From positions 4,840,001-4,904,000 of the forward strand of contig NZ_CP029197.1 of the NCBI RefSeq assembly GCF_008639165.1: a stretch of DNA of 64,000 nt, written 5' to 3'. A program made the translations under genes and the position numbers. This document shows, one piece after another, positions 49,445-59,447 of the stretch (position 1 is its first letter; each line of letters starts with the position of its first letter). The DNA is from Streptomyces venezuelae ATCC 10712. GTDB taxonomy: Bacteria; Actinomycetota; Actinomycetes; Streptomycetales; Streptomycetaceae. The notes under the pieces are model-generated. The model saw only the letters and a program-made list of their open reading frames with translations. It was not told the origin of the DNA and made no database searches.

Positions 49445-50083
49445 ATGCTCCGCAATCCGAACGGCCTTTCGTATGCCGTCGTCGCCCTGCTCGCGGGCAA
49501 CATGTTCTTCGACGTCCTGCTCGGCGCGCTCGAGCTCCGCTTCCTGTTCTCCGACAGCGCCGCGGACCACTTCGATCCGGCCGTGTTTGGCGCTTTCGAC
49601 CTGAACGTGGCCTACAGCCTGGCGTTCACGCTGTACGTGGCGACCGGGATCGTCTTCATCGTCTGGTTCCACCGGCTGCGCAAGAACGCCGAGGTCTGGG
49701 CCGGCGACCTGCAGAGCCGGAAGCCGGGCTGGGCCATCGGCGGCTGGTTCATCCCGCTCGGCAACCTGTGGATTCCGCGCGGAATCGCCGTCGACATCTG
49801 GCGGGCCAGCCGGTGGCATCCGTATGCGGCCGACGGGGCGCGAGAGCTGGCGCTCCTCAACGCGTGGTGGGTGTGCTGGGCCGCCGACATGGTGCTGGAC
49901 CGGATCTCGGCCCAGCTGCACAAGGCGGCCGACACGGCCGATGCCTATGTCACCGCATCGGTCTGGACCCTCGCGGGCTACGGCCTCGACATCGTGGCCG
50001 CCGTCCTCGCGATCCTCTTCGTCCGCCGTCTGACCTCTATGCAGCACACCAAGGCCACTGGCATGATTCCGGCCGCGCAGTGA
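49445..50083 (+). CDS. DUF4328 membrane protein
   Basis: 212 aa, ATG start. Four helices: SYAVVALLAGNMFFDVLLGAL, LAFTLYVATGIVFIVWFHRL, ALLNAWWVCWAADMVLDRI and VWTLAGYGLDIVAAVLAILFV. The DUF4328 signature RKPGWAIGGWFIPLGNLWIPRGIAVDIW sits between helices 2 and 3. Function unknown. A poly-Gly-rich ribosome site GGGGGGG lies upstream. Confidence 0.9.
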   Translation: MLRNPNGLSYAVVALLAGNMFFDVLLGALELRFLFSDSAADHFDPAVFGAFDLNVAYSLAFTLYVATGIVFIVWFHRLRKNAEVWAGDLQSRKPGWAIGGWFIPLGNLWIPRGIAVDIWRASRWHPYAADGARELALLNAWWVCWAADMVLDRISAQLHKAADTADAYVTASVWTLAGYGLDIVAAVLAILFVRRLTSMQHTKATGMIPAAQ

Positions 50084-50149
50084 CGAAAAAGCGCCGTCCG
50101 GCGCAGTAGTGGAAGTACTGCGTCCGCATCGGGTGGCGAGGAGGCGTCC

Positions 50150-50716
50150 ATGACGTCGGCGACGGGCCGGAGCCTGCTGGAACTGATCGACGGGGCGGAC
50201 GAGCGGGGCCTGGCCGCGGCCGGTCTCGCCTGCCTCGACCGCTGCCTCCCGCTGCTCGCCGGCGACCGGGCCGAGGCCCTGCGCCCGGTGTGGGCGGCCG
50301 TCGCCCGCGGCGACGGCGCCGCCTGGGGCGAGGCCGTCGCCAAGGCCCGCGTCGAACTGGACGCCGACGCGGCGCACACGGACGCCGCCGGGGCCGTGCG
50401 CGGCATGCTCGCGGACGCCCCCCTCGACTGGACCGCCGGGTCCCTCCGCGGCTGGGCCGGTACGTGTTCCGCCACCGCCCTCGCCCTGCACGGCCGCTAC
50501 GACACCGCCGACGTGCCCGACGGGCTCGTCGAGCGCTGCCGGGCCGGGGATGCGGACGGCGCGGGCCCGCTGCTCGCGGGGGAGCTCCGCCGCCAGCAGG
50601 CCGTCCTCGAATCGGTCGCCCACGGACCGACCGGACTGCGCCGGGCCCGGGAACTCTCCGTCGAGGGCGGCCGGGTGCTGCGCGCGGTCGTCTCCCGCCG
50701 GGCCCGCACCGCCTGA
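50150..50716 (+). CDS. Hypothetical helical protein
   Basis: 188 aa, ATG with GAGGAGG upstream. All-alpha and Ala/Arg-rich, no transmembrane segment and no motif I know. Segments such as LLELIDGADERGLAAAGLAC and ELRRQQAVLESVAHGPTGLRRA suggest a helical repeat. Codon bias supports coding. It ends 7 bp from the convergent Clp-N gene. Confidence 0.75.
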   Translation: MTSATGRSLLELIDGADERGLAAAGLACLDRCLPLLAGDRAEALRPVWAAVARGDGAAWGEAVAKARVELDADAAHTDAAGAVRGMLADAPLDWTAGSLRGWAGTCSATALALHGRYDTADVPDGLVERCRAGDADGAGPLLAGELRRQQAVLESVAHGPTGLRRARELSVEGGRVLRAVVSRRARTA

Positions 50717-50723
50717 GCCGCTC

Positions 50724-51479
50724 CTAGGAGGCCTCCTCCGGGGCCGCCGCCGGTGCCTCGACCGTCGCCGAGGCGATCGCCTCGGCGATCTCCCGCTCGG
50801 CCGTCGCCTTGTCGAGACCCAGGCCCGCCAGCACGCCCGTGCCGTCCTCGTGCTCCATGAGGGCCAGCAGGATGTGCTCGGTGCCGACGAAGTTGTGGCC
50901 GAGGCGCAGCGCCTCGCGGAACGTCAGCTCCAGGACCTTCTTCGAGTCCGCGTCGAACGGGATCAGCGCCGGGATCTTCTCGGCCCGCGGCGGCAGCGTC
51001 GGGGTCACCGCGTCGCGCACCGCCTCCGCCGTCACGCCGTGCCCGGTCAGCCACCGCGCGGCGAGCGCCTCGGGGTCGGCGAGCAGGCCGAGGACGAGGT
51101 GACCGGGCACGATCTCCGCGTGCTCGGCCGCCCGGGCCTCCTCCTGCGAGGCCACGACCACCTTGCGGGCGCGGGGGGTGAAGCGGCTGAACCCCGCGTT
51201 CGGGTCCATCTGGGCGTCGTCCGGGCCCTTGGGCACGAAGCGCTTCTGGGCGGCCTGGCGGGTGACGCCCATGCTGCGGCCGATGTCGGTCCAGGAGGCG
51301 CCGGAGCGCCGGGCCTGGTCGACGAAGTGGCCGATGAGGTGGTCGGCGACGTCGCCGAGGTGGTCGGCCGCGATGACCGCGCCGGAGAGCTGCTCCAGCG
51401 CGTCGGGGTGGACCTTCTTGATCGCTTCGATGAGTTCGTCGAGACGGACAGGGACGCTGAGACCGACTGGATTCGTCAT
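50724..51479 (-). CDS. Clp-N-domain protein with HTH
   Basis: 251 aa, ATG at 51479. The N-terminal part (about 10-85) includes an HTH-like ASWTDIGRSMGVTRQAAQKRF. A double Clp repeat follows (about 95-235): FTPRARKVVVASQEEARAAEHAE, GHLVLGLL, then LRLGHNFVGTEHILLALM. It has no AAA+ module, so it is not a ClpC unfoldase. It could bind Clp-type substrates or act as a DNA-binding adaptor. A regular array of three GTTGACACC half-sites lies 13 bp from its start codon, so it is likely autoregulated. Confidence 0.9.
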   Translation of the reverse strand: MTNPVGLSVPVRLDELIEAIKKVHPDALEQLSGAVIAADHLGDVADHLIGHFVDQARRSGASWTDIGRSMGVTRQAAQKRFVPKGPDDAQMDPNAGFSRFTPRARKVVVASQEEARAAEHAEIVPGHLVLGLLADPEALAARWLTGHGVTAEAVRDAVTPTLPPRAEKIPALIPFDADSKKVLELTFREALRLGHNFVGTEHILLALMEHEDGTGVLAGLGLDKATAEREIAEAIASATVEAPAAAPEEAS

Positions 51480-51491
51480 GAGGCAACCCTA

Positions 51492-51530
51492 GGTTGACAC
51501 CTCCCGGGTGTCAACCGGAAGTTGACACCC
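51492..51530. promoter_or_regulatory. Operator array, three GTTGACACC half-sites
   Basis: GTTGACACC occurs forward at 51493-51501, reversed at 51507-51515 and forward at 51521-51529, spaced exactly 14 bp. The first two form a 10-bp inverted repeat with a 5-base spacer. Just before the Clp-N/HTH start codon. Confidence 0.7.
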
Positions 51531-51558
51531 GGAAGGGTGAAGGCTGCCGGAAAAGGGA

Positions 51559-51602
51559 GACGGCCGGGGTCGCCACCCCCCACAGGAGAGACCCCGGCCG
51601 TC
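51559..51602 (-). terminator. Hairpin with T-run on the minus strand
   Basis: A 13-bp stem (51559-51571 with 51590-51602) is followed on the minus strand by TCCCTTTT. It lies between divergent genes, where a terminator is not expected, so a small minus-strand transcript ending here is possible. Confidence 0.5.
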
Positions 51603-51810
51603 GTCCACGGAGCCGCAGCACGGCTCCGTACTCCATTCAGCGCCGGGGCTGCGCTTTGTGTCACACCGCACTCCGGCCGCCCCCCGAACCCGTGACCTTG
51701 CCGGAGGCATGGCAGACGGCACCCTCCGAAGGTTGCAAGTTGTACAAAGACCCCGGACCGCGTGGACGCGGCGCCGCGCCACGACGTAGCGTGCAGGTGC
51801 GCGAGGCAGC

Positions 51811-52560
51811 GTGGCGGTGGTGACCAGCCGCGATGCGGCGACGACGCGACCGACGAACAGGGTTTGGGGAGTGCTGGGGGACGACGCGGAGCTGACGGCC
51901 GCGGTGCTCGCTGCGCAGGACGGGAACGAGGACGCCTTCCGTGCTGTGTACCGCGCCGTGCATCCACGGCTGCTCGGCTACATACGCACACTGGTGGGCG
52001 ACGTCGAGGCCGAGGACGTGGCCTCGGAGGCCTGGCTCCAGATAGCCCGCGACCTCGACCGCTTCGACGGCGACGCCGACCGCTTCCGCGGCTGGGCCGC
52101 CCGGATCGCCCGCAACCGCGCCCTCGACCACATCCGGATGCGCGGCAGGCGCCCCGCCGTCGGCGCCGACGAGACCGAACTCACCGACAAGCCCGCCGCG
52201 TCCGACACCGCGGGCGAAGCCCTGGAGGCACTGGCCACCGGCCACACCATGCGACTGATCGCCCAGCTGCCGCAGGACCAGGCCGAGGCCGTCGTCCTGC
52301 GGGTCGTCGTCGGCCTGGACGCCAAGAGCGCCGCCGACACCCTCGGGAAGCGCCCCGGGGCCGTCCGCACCGCGGCCCACCGTGGCCTCAAGAAGCTCGC
52401 CGAGCTCCTCGGGGCCGACGGGGCGACGGCGGGGCCCGACGACACCGGGGAGGACGTCGTCCCCCTGGACGGGGTCCCTCCGCAACGCGGCCGGATGCCG
52501 GGGTCGGTGGCCCCCGGCGGTGTGACGCAATCACGTCCGCGTACGCAGAAGGACATGTGA
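51811..52560 (+). CDS. ECF RNA polymerase sigma factor
   Basis: 249 aa from GTG at 51811; GTG at 51871 is an in-frame alternative matching the usual VLGDDAELTAAVLAAQDG start. Region 2: DAFRAVYRAVHPRLLGYIRT, DVEAEDVASEAWLQIARDL, RFRGWAARIARNRALDHIR. Region 4: LIAQLPQDQAEAVVLRVVVG, LDAKSAADTLGKRPGAVRTA. The C-terminal tail (about 215-249) is extra. It overlaps the next gene by 1 base, which encodes the likely membrane partner. Confidence 0.92.
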   Translation: MAVVTSRDAATTRPTNRVWGVLGDDAELTAAVLAAQDGNEDAFRAVYRAVHPRLLGYIRTLVGDVEAEDVASEAWLQIARDLDRFDGDADRFRGWAARIARNRALDHIRMRGRRPAVGADETELTDKPAASDTAGEALEALATGHTMRLIAQLPQDQAEAVVLRVVVGLDAKSAADTLGKRPGAVRTAAHRGLKKLAELLGADGATAGPDDTGEDVVPLDGVPPQRGRMPGSVAPGGVTQSRPRTQKDM

Positions 52561-53696
52561 TGGCCGACGAGCGGTACCAGTGGCTCGACCAGGAGGCCGC
52601 GGAGCGGCTGCTCCGCGGCGAGCCGGTCGACCTCGCCGACGACCTCGCGCGTTCCCGGGCCGAGCGGCTCGCCGAAGCCCTCGACGCCGCCCGCACCCCC
52701 GCCGTGCCCCCGGCCGCCCGCGCCGAGCTGCCCGGCGAGGCCGCCGCGCTCGCCGCCTTCCGGAAGGCCACCGCGGCCCGCGCCGACGTGACGCCGCTGC
52801 CCGCGGCCGGCCGCACCGAGCACGCCGACCTCGGCCGGGTCCGACTCGCGCCGGTCACCGCCCGCCGGCGCCGCTGGGGCCGTTCCGTCCGGTACGGACT
52901 GGCCGCCGCGGTCGCCGCCGTCACCGTCGGAGGGGTCGCCGTCGCCGCGGGAACAGGTGTGCTGCCGATGGTGGGTTCCGAGCCCGCCAGCTCCGTCACG
53001 GCGGGGGAGTCGGCCGAGCCGCTCGTCTCCGAGGAGCCCGGCATACGCAAGGACCCGGAGACGCCCCCGACGTCTCCGGGTGGTGACGGCCGCACGCCCG
53101 GCGCGTCCCCCTCGGCCGGTACGGGGACCACGGCACCGCCCACCGGAACCCCGGACGGCACCGGCCACGACAGCACGGCACCCGGCACCCCGAGGCCGAA
53201 GGGCGGCACCCCCCGCGCCGGCGAGACCGGGGAGACGGGCACCGGGAAGGGCACCGGCGGCACGGCCGGCGACCCGACCGCGCAGAAGTCCTGGGAGAAG
53301 GCGGCCGCCGCCTGCCGCGCGTACCGGCTCGGAAAGCTCGACGCGACCGGCCGGAAGGGCCTCACGAGCGCCCTGCGCGACGGCGAGACCCTGCGCCGTT
53401 ACTGCGACCGCGTCCTCGGCGGCACCTCGGGCGCGCCCGAGGGCGGCGGCAAGGACAGCGGCAAGGACGACGCGAAGGACGACGGCGAAGGCGACCCCAA
53501 GGGCGACCCCAAGGGCGACCGGGGCAACGGCCGCGGCGACCAGCACGGCTGGGACGGTGCCGGCGGTGGCCGTGGCAGCGGCGGCGGCAAGGACCGCCTC
53601 GGCGCGGTCCGGTCCTCGGTGCCGGATTCCGCCCGGCTCTCCGCCGAACTTCCGCTCGGAATCGCCCTCACGGCACGCGTCGCGCTGCCGGTGTAA
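52560..53696 (+). CDS. Membrane partner of the ECF sigma factor
   Basis: 378 aa from ATG 52560 (overlapping the sigma TGA; GTG 52557 alternative). The cytoplasmic N terminus (1-100) begins RYQWLDQEAAERLLRGE and has FRKATAARADVTPLP, as in Streptomyces sigma-associated proteins. One helix lies near 105-125 (YGLAAAVAAVTVGGVAVAAG). A Thr/Pro/Gly/Asp linker follows, then a small Cys-containing domain (WEKAAAACRAYRLGKLDATG; LRRYCDRVLGG). The end is Lys/Asp/Gly-rich. Likely an anti-sigma by context, without a zinc motif. Confidence 0.8.
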   Translation: MADERYQWLDQEAAERLLRGEPVDLADDLARSRAERLAEALDAARTPAVPPAARAELPGEAAALAAFRKATAARADVTPLPAAGRTEHADLGRVRLAPVTARRRRWGRSVRYGLAAAVAAVTVGGVAVAAGTGVLPMVGSEPASSVTAGESAEPLVSEEPGIRKDPETPPTSPGGDGRTPGASPSAGTGTTAPPTGTPDGTGHDSTAPGTPRPKGGTPRAGETGETGTGKGTGGTAGDPTAQKSWEKAAAACRAYRLGKLDATGRKGLTSALRDGETLRRYCDRVLGGTSGAPEGGGKDSGKDDAKDDGEGDPKGDPKGDRGNGRGDQHGWDGAGGGRGSGGGKDRLGAVRSSVPDSARLSAELPLGIALTARVALPV

Positions 53697-53853
53697 CACT
53701 TCTGGACCCGTCGGCGCAGTACTGAATGAGCCGACTGGTCATCGGCCGCGCAGTGAGCCGGGGTTCCCCCCGTACCTACGGCTCCGCGCACATGGCGCGG
53801 GTGGGACACGTTCCCCCGGTCCCACCCGCGCCCTCTCCCTCAGCCCTCCCGGG

Positions 53854-54753
53854 TCACCAGTGGACGACGACCTTGTCGCCGACCTTCACCGCGTCGAAGA
53901 GGGCCGTGAGCTTGGCCCGGTCCCGGACGTTGACGCAGCCGTGCGAGGCCCCGTTGTAGCCGCGGGCCGCGAAGTCCGACGAGTAGTGCACCGCCTGGCC
54001 CCGGCTGAAGTACATCGAGAGCGGCATCGGCGTGTGGTAGAGCCGCGACCAGTCCTGGCGGACCTTGCGCTCGACGGTGAACGTGCCCTCGCGGGTCGGG
54101 GTGTTCTCCGAGCCGAAGCGGACGTCCATCGAGGAGACGACCTTGCCGTCGATCATCCAGGCGAGGGTCCTGCTCTCCTTGCTGATGCAGAGCACCCGGC
54201 CCGTCAGGCAGCGCGCGTCGGGCGTGTCCAGCTTGTTGGTGGTCGAGGGCTTCAGCTCGTCGGCGGTCGGCTTCCGGCTCGCGCCCAGCAGCCGCTCCCA
54301 GGTCGTCGCGTCGACCGAACCCGTCCGGGGCAGCCCCTGCTTCTTCTGGAAGGCCTTGACCGAGGCCGCCGTCATCGTCCCGTAGAAACCGGTGGGCGCC
54401 CGGTCGAAGTGGCCGAGCTGGCGCAGCCGCGCCTGGAGCTCGCGCACCTGCTCGGTCTCGTCCCCGTCGTCCATGAGGGCCTTGGCCTTCGGCGTACCGG
54501 AAGGCGAAGGCGTCCCGGAGGGCGTCTGCGTCGGCGCGTCGGTGGGTGCCGTGGAGCCCGAGGGGGAGGGGGACGGGGGCTTGCCGTCCTCGGTGGGCGA
54601 GGCGGTGGGCGCGGAGCTCTTGGCGGGGCCCGAGGACGTCGGGCTCCCGGAGCCGCCCCCCGAGCCGGCCGCCTGGGCCGTACAACCCGCGGCGAGGGCC
54701 ACCGAGGCCGCTGCCAGAACCACTCTGCGTATGACGGAAGAAGACCGCTTCAT
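53854..54753 (-). CDS. L,D-transpeptidase lipoprotein
   Basis: 299 aa from ATG at 54753. The signal peptide ends in lipobox ALAAGC (VLAAASVALAAGCTAQ). After a Ser/Pro linker comes a peptidoglycan-binding domain (about 98-160, EQVRELQARLRQLGHFD .. AVKAFQKKQGLPRTG). The YkuD domain ends with SHGCVNVRDR (catalytic C273). It makes 3-3 cross-links or anchors wall polymers in the peptidoglycan. Single gene, divergent from the mutase. Confidence 0.94.
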   Translation of the reverse strand: MKRSSSVIRRVVLAAASVALAAGCTAQAAGSGGGSGSPTSSGPAKSSAPTASPTEDGKPPSPSPSGSTAPTDAPTQTPSGTPSPSGTPKAKALMDDGDETEQVRELQARLRQLGHFDRAPTGFYGTMTAASVKAFQKKQGLPRTGSVDATTWERLLGASRKPTADELKPSTTNKLDTPDARCLTGRVLCISKESRTLAWMIDGKVVSSMDVRFGSENTPTREGTFTVERKVRQDWSRLYHTPMPLSMYFSRGQAVHYSSDFAARGYNGASHGCVNVRDRAKLTALFDAVKVGDKVVVHW

Positions 54754-54878
54754 CGTGTTGCCCCCCGAGACGATTCGTATGTACCTAGGGATGCTCCCCT
54801 CGCGTGTGCGGTTGCGCGCGAAGGTCACGATCCGAGCATGCTGTGAGCAGGGGTCGATCTCTTCGGGAGGCACAGCCA

Positions 54879-56459
<1,581 letters not shown>

Positions 56460-56517
56460 TCTTCCGCGATACGAAACACCTGGACGGGCTGTCGTACTCG
56501 CGTGCGACACTCGCCCC

Positions 56518-57174
56518 ATGCTGGGTGTCACCGATCTTCCGACCTATCTCGTGGGTCTCGTCCTCATCATCCTCCTGCCGGGGCCGAACTCGCTGTACGT
56601 GCTGTCCGTCGCCGCCCGCAAGGGCACCCGGACCGGGTACAAGGCCGCCGCCGGGGTGTTCACCGGGGACGCGGTCCTGATGACACTGGCCGCGCTCGGT
56701 GCGGCCTCGCTGCTCCAGACCACGCCGCTGCTCTTCATGATCGTGAAGTACGCGGGCGCCGGCTACCTGGCCTGGATGGCGTACGGGATGCTCCGCTCGG
56801 CCCGGGAGATGTGGCGCTCGCGCGCGCGGACGGTGACCGACGAGCCGGTGGAGGCAGCGGCGGCGCCGGGGGAGAACCCGTACCGCAGGGCGCTCGTCAT
56901 CAGCCTCTTCAACCCGAAGGCCATCCTCTTCCTCATCTCCTTCTTCGTGCAGTTCGTGGACCCCGCGTACGCCTACCCGGCGCTCTCCTTCCTGGTCCTC
57001 GGCACCCTCCTGGAGATCGGCAGCTTCCTCTACCTGACGATGCTGATATTCGGCGGCACCCGGCTCGCCGCCGCCTTCCGCCGCCGCAGGCGCCTCTCGG
57101 CCGGAGCGACCTCCGCCGCCGGCGCGCTCTTCCTCGGCTTCGCCGCCAAGCTCTCCCTCAGCAGCGCCGCTTGA
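56518..57174 (+). CDS. LysE/LeuE-type amino acid exporter
   Basis: 218 aa, ATG start, about six helices. The LysE family signature is VLIILLPGPNSLYVLSVAARKG near the start, then AAAGVFTGDAVLMTLAALG, KYAGAGYLAWMAYGMLRS and ALVISLFNPKAILFLISFFVQF. The order and length match LeuE. It exports leucine or other neutral amino acids. It is followed 37 bp later by a MerR gene on the same strand. Confidence 0.93.
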   Translation: MLGVTDLPTYLVGLVLIILLPGPNSLYVLSVAARKGTRTGYKAAAGVFTGDAVLMTLAALGAASLLQTTPLLFMIVKYAGAGYLAWMAYGMLRSAREMWRSRARTVTDEPVEAAAAPGENPYRRALVISLFNPKAILFLISFFVQFVDPAYAYPALSFLVLGTLLEIGSFLYLTMLIFGGTRLAAAFRRRRRLSAGATSAAGALFLGFAAKLSLSSAA

Positions 57175-57211
57175 CCCTCACACCGTGTGAGGCCGTCCCG
57201 TAGGGGTCGTC

Positions 57212-58033
57212 ATGTTCACCATCGGAGACTTCGCCCGGCACGGGCGGGTGTCGGTCCGGATGCTGCGGCACTACGACGCCATCGGACTGCTGCGCCCGGC
57301 CCGGGTCGACCCGCACACGGGATACCGCTTCTACGCGGCGGACCAGCTCGCGCTGCTCAACCGCGTCATCGCGCTCAAGGACCTCGGCTTCACCCTCGAA
57401 CAGGTGGGGGCGATCCTCGACGAGCAGATCGACGCGGACGAGCTGCGCGGGATGCTGCGGCTCCGTCAGGCCGAGCTGGAAGCGGCCCTGACGGAGGCGC
57501 GGGCGCGGCTCGCCCAGGTCGGCGCGAGGCTCCGGGCCATCGAGAGCGAGGGACGCATGTCCACCCAGGACGTCGTCGTCAAGAAGATCCCCGCCGTCCG
57601 TGTCGCCGAGCTGAGCGCGGTCGCCGCGAGCTTCGGCCCGCACGACATCGGTCCGGTCATCGGGCCCCTGTACGAGGAGCTGTGCGGCCGCCTGGAGGCC
57701 GCCGGGCTCACCGGGTTCGGCCCGGGCATCGCGTACTACGAGGACGCGGGCACGGGGGACGGCTCGGTCCTCGTGCACGCCGCCATGACCGTTCCCGAGG
57801 GGACGGCCGTGGAGGGCGTCGAGGTGCGCGTGCTGCCCGGCATCGAGGAGGCGGCGACCGTCGTCCACCGGGGTTCGATGGACGAGATCCTGCCCACCGC
57901 GCAGACCCTGGCCCGCTGGATCGAGGCCAACGGCTACGAGACCCGGCACTACGCCCGCGAGCTGTACCTGGAGTGCCCCGAGGACCGCTCGCGGTGGGTC
58001 ACGGAGCTCCAGGAGGAGATCGTCCGCGCCTGA
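57212..58033 (+). CDS. MerR family regulator with GyrI-like domain
   Basis: 273 aa, ATG start. The winged HTH is FTIGDFARHGRVSVRMLRHY (1-22), then GLLRPARVDPHTGYRFYAAD. A coiled-coil (about 80-118) joins a GyrI-like ligand domain (about 125-273, VVVKKIPAVRVAELSAVAAS .. ELYLECPEDRSRWVTELQEE). This is the BmrR/TipA layout, which senses large lipophilic drugs. It may control the preceding exporter (37-bp gap). Confidence 0.94.
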   Translation: MFTIGDFARHGRVSVRMLRHYDAIGLLRPARVDPHTGYRFYAADQLALLNRVIALKDLGFTLEQVGAILDEQIDADELRGMLRLRQAELEAALTEARARLAQVGARLRAIESEGRMSTQDVVVKKIPAVRVAELSAVAASFGPHDIGPVIGPLYEELCGRLEAAGLTGFGPGIAYYEDAGTGDGSVLVHAAMTVPEGTAVEGVEVRVLPGIEEAATVVHRGSMDEILPTAQTLARWIEANGYETRHYARELYLECPEDRSRWVTELQEEIVRA

Positions 58034-58047
58034 GCCGCCGCGGGTAC

Positions 58048-58091
58048 GCCGACGGGCCCGGGTCCCCCGCACGGGGCCCGGGCCCGTCGGC
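58048..58091. terminator. Terminator at the edge of the glycopolymer locus
   Basis: 15-bp perfect stem (58048-58062 with 58077-58091), 14-base loop, between the convergent stops at 58033 and 58104. Confidence 0.85.
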
Positions 58092-58103
58092 CCGTGGGCC
58101 CGG

Positions 58104-59447
58104 CTACCTCTTGAGCGCCTTGCGCAGCCGCAGCGCGCGCCGCGCCAGGCGGCGCACCCTCGGATGGCGGGGGAGCGGGATGCCGCCGGGCAGGTTCAGG
58201 ACGGTGAGGCGGCGGCGGGTGAAGTGGTGCCGGGTGCGCTCGGCGAGCGGCCCCGACAGGTGCCGTACCGCGGGCTCCCGCAGCTCGGGCCGGATCTTCG
58301 GCTGCATGGCGAAGCCGACGGCCGCGACCAGGTCGTTGAGCTCGGCGGTGCCGATGGCGGCGCCGTCCGCCGGGCCGTGCCCGGTGCCGCCCGTGCCGTC
58401 CTCCAGGGGCGGCACGACCGCGTCGACGACGGTGAGCGGGATGCGGTTGCTGTTCTGGAACGGGGTGAGCCGTTCGAGCAGGGTGTGCGTCCCGACCCGG
58501 GCGACGGGCAGCCCGTAGAAGGTCCGCGCGGTGAGCAGCGCCGTGGAGAAGCAGCCGACGACGAGCGCGGGCCGGATTTCCCGGTAGAGGACCTCGGCGA
58601 GTACCGGCCGGTCCTCCACGGTCAGTTCGGCGCCGAGCGCCTCCGCCTCGGCGGCCAGCGTCTTCGTCCAGGCGTCGGGGGCCGTCGGGTGCGGCTTGAA
58701 GACGAGGCTGCGGTGGCCCCGGGCGACCGCCCCGCGGACCATCCGCAGGTGCAGTTCCTCCTCCTCGGCGGCGGTCAGCAGGCCGAGCGCCGCGAGGTAC
58801 TGGCCGAGGAGCAGCGCGGGTCCGTCCCCGGCGGCGGCCGGGGCGGCGGGCCCGGCGAGCTCGTCGACGCACGAGGTGAACGCCTCGGTCGGCACGGCCT
58901 CCGGCACCGCCCCGAACTCGGCGAGCAGCAGCGGCGCGAGACCGGGCACGAGGTCGAGGTGGAGGAGCCGGCCGACGCGGCCGCCGATGAGCGGGTCGAT
59001 CTTGTTGCGGGTCGGGCCGTAGCTCATGAGCCCGTCCGCGTACACGGTGATCGGCGCGTCGGGCAGCAGCTGCGCGATGGCGAGCGCGGGCGTCACCTGG
59101 AGGGATTCCAGGGCGAGCTCGACGCGGTCGTCCCCGAGGTCCCAGAGCTTGCGCAGATGGCGCTGGAGGAGCGGCAGGTCGCTGGGCCGGGGGGTCCAGC
59201 CGCCGGGGTGGAGCGGGGAGATCGTCTCGTTCCACGACAGGACGGAGTCGAAGCGGCCGCGCAGCCGCTCGAAGCCCTCGGCGGTGTCCAGGGCCGGGGT
59301 GGTCTCCGGTACGGCGGCGTTGTTGGTGACGAGGAGGACGCGGCGGTCGGCGGGGCCGAAGGCGCCGCTGTCGAGGGCGGCGGCCAGCGTCACGGCCCCG
59401 TAGAGCGTGGAGGCGCAGAAGATCTGGGTGGTGCGGCGGGGGCTCAC
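58104..59447 (-). CDS. Polysialyltransferase-family glycosyltransferase
   Basis: 447 aa, GTG at 59447 overlapping the GT2 stop by 4 bases (GTGA). The start QIFCASTLYGAVTLAAALDSG, the middle ITVYADGLMSYGPTRNKID (D/E-x-G-like motif), HRSLVFKPHPTAPD (HP motif) and VVGCFSTALLTARTF (S-T motif) are those of the POLYST (PF07388) group, which adds sialic-type residues. The C terminus is Arg-rich and may touch the membrane. Next to nonulosonate genes this suggests polymerisation of a sialic-acid-like sugar. Confidence 0.88.
   Translation of the reverse strand: MSPRRTTQIFCASTLYGAVTLAAALDSGAFGPADRRVLLVTNNAAVPETTPALDTAEGFERLRGRFDSVLSWNETISPLHPGGWTPRPSDLPLLQRHLRKLWDLGDDRVELALESLQVTPALAIAQLLPDAPITVYADGLMSYGPTRNKIDPLIGGRVGRLLHLDLVPGLAPLLLAEFGAVPEAVPTEAFTSCVDELAGPAAPAAAGDGPALLLGQYLAALGLLTAAEEEELHLRMVRGAVARGHRSLVFKPHPTAPDAWTKTLAAEAEALGAELTVEDRPVLAEVLYREIRPALVVGCFSTALLTARTFYGLPVARVGTHTLLERLTPFQNSNRIPLTVVDAVVPPLEDGTGGTGHGPADGAAIGTAELNDLVAAVGFAMQPKIRPELREPAVRHLSGPLAERTRHHFTRRRLTVLNLPGGIPLPRHPRVRRLARRALRLRKALKR

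Larger units (their letters stand above)
51480..51810. other. 331-bp divergent intergenic region
   Basis: Between the Clp-N gene and the sigma gene. It holds a three-half-site operator (51492-51530), a 13-bp-stem hairpin (51559-51602), a 9-bp-stem hairpin (51607-51629), and then about 180 bp with no clear element apart from an AT-richer stretch near 51735-51760 (GCAAGTTGTACAAAG) that may be the sigma promoter. Confidence 0.6.

Noticed and set aside
47807..50623. A 938-codon open frame on the minus strand
   Set aside because: It runs antisense across the hexosaminidase, DUF4328 and a third gene, and reads as low-complexity Arg/Gly/Ala/Val. This is a GC-rich shadow; similar shadows at 13591-16221 and 6818-8869 were also left out.
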